Source of the DNA: an uncultured Lachnospiraceae bacterium
GTDB taxonomy: Bacteria; Bacillota; Clostridia; Lachnospirales; Lachnospiraceae
Length of the DNA stretch: 35,417 bases
Direction of reading: 5' to 3'
Assembly: GCA_947063675.1 (NCBI GenBank)
Contig: CAMSTM010000018.1
Location: 1 to 35,417 of the forward strand
The notes below the pieces were generated by a model that worked only from the letters and a program-made list of their open reading frames with translations, was not told the DNA's origin and searched no databases. Of the stretch, positions 34,051 to 35,417 are shown one piece after another. The position numbers and the translations under genes are program-made. Position 1 is the first letter of the stretch, and every line of letters begins with the position of its first letter.

Positions 34051-35417
34051 TTAAATCATCCCCTCTTTAATCACATCATGGTCCCGCAGTATCTTTTCAA
34101 TCACTGTCCCTTTTATTACGCGGAGCACCGGCTTCTTTAATGCGTTAAGAGGTCCGGGAAGTTCAATTTCAAGAGGCGACTTTCCGTCCATCAGTTTGAC
34201 GCTGCTGTCCAAAAGCTCACGGATATCGTAAACGCTTCCCCATACTTCCGGCACGCCTCTGTCCACGCCAAGAAGTCCGTATACTGCTTCCATTGCCGTC
34301 CTTACAGAATACTCCGTGGTAAATACGGTATCCCTCGGCGTTTCGGCGAACTGTCCAAGGAAAGCAAAGTTCACACAGCCGTCGGGAATGACGTCCGGTC
34401 TGTCTCCCCTGGTTCTCGGCATGAAGAATGCCGTGATATAAGGCATCATGGTGGGAACGCAGACTGCGCTGTTCTCTGCCAGCTCCTCAATCTCCTCCAC
34501 AGGAACGCCTAAATGGTAGAGCCATTCCTCTGTGATTTCCTTTCCGGTACACTCTTTCATTGGCTTTTTCACAAAGTCGCCGGGAACATCCGTAAACAGT
34601 CCGTATACCCAGACGCAGACCTTGTCTTTATCCTGCTCCTTAAACTGTCCCTGTCTGTTGATTGTCCAGCTCATCAGCCAGCTTGAATCCTGACAGCTCA
34701 CGATTCCTCCTGTAACCACCTTCCCGCTTCTGGGGTCGCGTTTGCAGATATTTGTAATATAAGGGATAATCTTATCGTCCAATGTGGTGACAGTAGCAGA
34801 CTCCCAGTTCGTCTTTGCAATATCGGAACAGAATTTTTCGGGATGTCCGAAAGAGGCGTCCTGTCTGGCAATATTTTTCCACAGACTCCAGCAGCCGCTG
34901 GTTCTTACCTCTGCATCTCCGTTCGGCGCATGATTCTGGTCGCCATATATAGTTCCTTCCGTACAGCTTCCGTTTGTCACAAAGACAAGGTCGTTTTCTG
35001 TGAGAACGATTCCCTTTTCCACACCTCTGTCCTTATATTCTATAGTTTTTGCCACCTTTTTCCCGTTTTTAAATTCAAAAATAACATTAGTCACTTCCGT
35101 ATGGAAGCGGAAATCAACTCCCGCCTCTTCCAGATACTTCTGCATGGGCAGAATCAGCGATTCGTACTGATTATACTTTGTAAATTTCAGTGCGCTGAAA
35201 TCCGGCAGTCCCGCAATATGATGAATAAATCTCTGGAAATAAAGCTTCATCTCAAGGGCGCTGTGCCAGTTTTCAAATGCAAACATAGTACGCCAGTACA
35301 GCCAGAAGGTAGAATCAAAAACCTCCTCGTCAAAAACGTCTTCAATGGTCTTATCGTACAAATCCTCAACACATACGGGAACGGTATCTCCTACGTTCAG
35401 AGTACCAGGAACCAGAA
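34051..35417 (-). CDS. ohyA: Oleate hydratase (MCRA family), C-terminal part
   Basis: FAD-dependent addition of water to the double bond of oleic and linoleic acid, giving hydroxy fatty acids; common in gut bacteria and a detoxification route. The visible 455 residues match the middle and C-terminal parts of the family: YWRTMFAFENWHSALEMKLY, RFIHHIAGLPDF, SGCWSLWKNIA, DSSWLMSWTINRQGQF, MPRTRGDRPDVIPDG and the final FTTEYSVRTAMEAVYGLL. The N-terminal FAD-binding GxGxxG lies beyond the right edge; the frame is open through 35417 and there is no start in view. No defect seen in what is present. Confidence 0.93.
   Translation of the reverse strand, partial: LVPGTLNVGDTVPVCVEDLYDKTIEDVFDEEVFDSTFWLYWRTMFAFENWHSALEMKLYFQRFIHHIAGLPDFSALKFTKYNQYESLILPMQKYLEEAGVDFRFHTEVTNVIFEFKNGKKVAKTIEYKDRGVEKGIVLTENDLVFVTNGSCTEGTIYGDQNHAPNGDAEVRTSGCWSLWKNIARQDASFGHPEKFCSDIAKTNWESATVTTLDDKIIPYITNICKRDPRSGKVVTGGIVSCQDSSWLMSWTINRQGQFKEQDKDKVCVWVYGLFTDVPGDFVKKPMKECTGKEITEEWLYHLGVPVEEIEELAENSAVCVPTMMPYITAFFMPRTRGDRPDVIPDGCVNFAFLGQFAETPRDTVFTTEYSVRTAMEAVYGLLGVDRGVPEVWGSVYDIRELLDSSVKLMDGKSPLEIELPGPLNALKKPVLRVIKGTVIEKILRDHDVIKEGMI

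Overview
The window looks like a chromosomal segment of a low-to-mid GC Gram-positive anaerobe of the Clostridia, most likely a gut Lachnospiraceae. Reasons: Shine-Dalgarno sites of the AGGAGG type, a YhaM exonuclease, S11 D,D-carboxypeptidase, lipoproteins with Firmicute-like lipoboxes, an oleate hydratase, a C-terminal extension on RlmD of a kind I recall from Lachnospiraceae, and many MalF/MalG-type permeases without a local ATPase. Assignments come from reading motifs only; no searches were run.

Layout. 1-6359 (minus): a leftward set htrA-like pseudoprotease -> yhaM -> rlmD -> MmeI-type (type IIL) restriction-modification gene. The last two both look damaged at their 3' ends: rlmD by a one-base slip in a poly-A run, the R-M gene by a premature stop before its target-recognition region. 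6385-6574 (minus): tRNA-Pro(CGG) with a textbook promoter and terminator. 6596-16133 (minus): ten tightly packed genes for an Mrp/Mbh-type cation/proton antiporter: MrpE, F, G, MbhD, an MbhE-MnhB fusion, MrpC and four full-length NuoL/M/N-type ion-translocating subunits, with no hydrogenase or NADH module. 16199-17224 (minus): trxA and trmB. 17405-21734: dacF-like carboxypeptidase (+), DEDDh exonuclease (-), ABC exporter (+). 21731-23495 (minus): MFS transporter and a ParE-type toxin-antitoxin pair.

23596-32202 is the most distinctive block. A leftward operon encodes a small lipoprotein, a very large solute-binding lipoprotein whose N-terminal half looks like a beta-propeller, two sugar-type ABC permeases and an HlyD-type adaptor. 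Divergent from it is an OmpR-type response regulator and histidine kinase. The shared 204-bp intergenic region carries two mirrored pairs of a 7-bp TTAGAGA half-site, each pair with an 11-bp period, placed where a regulator would control both directions. I read this as one signalling/transport unit: ligand sensed outside the cell, regulator binding to its own operon.

32276-33949 (+) is an AT-rich AAA-ATPase/PD-(D/E)XK gene, and 34051-35417 (minus) is the C-terminal part of an oleate hydratase that runs off the right edge.

There is no stretch over 300 bases without a gene; the longest gaps are 29922-30125 (regulatory region), 17225-17404 (dacF promoter side) and 22871-23008 (large inverted repeat ahead of the MFS gene). 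I see no CRISPR array, rRNA, insertion sequence or prophage.
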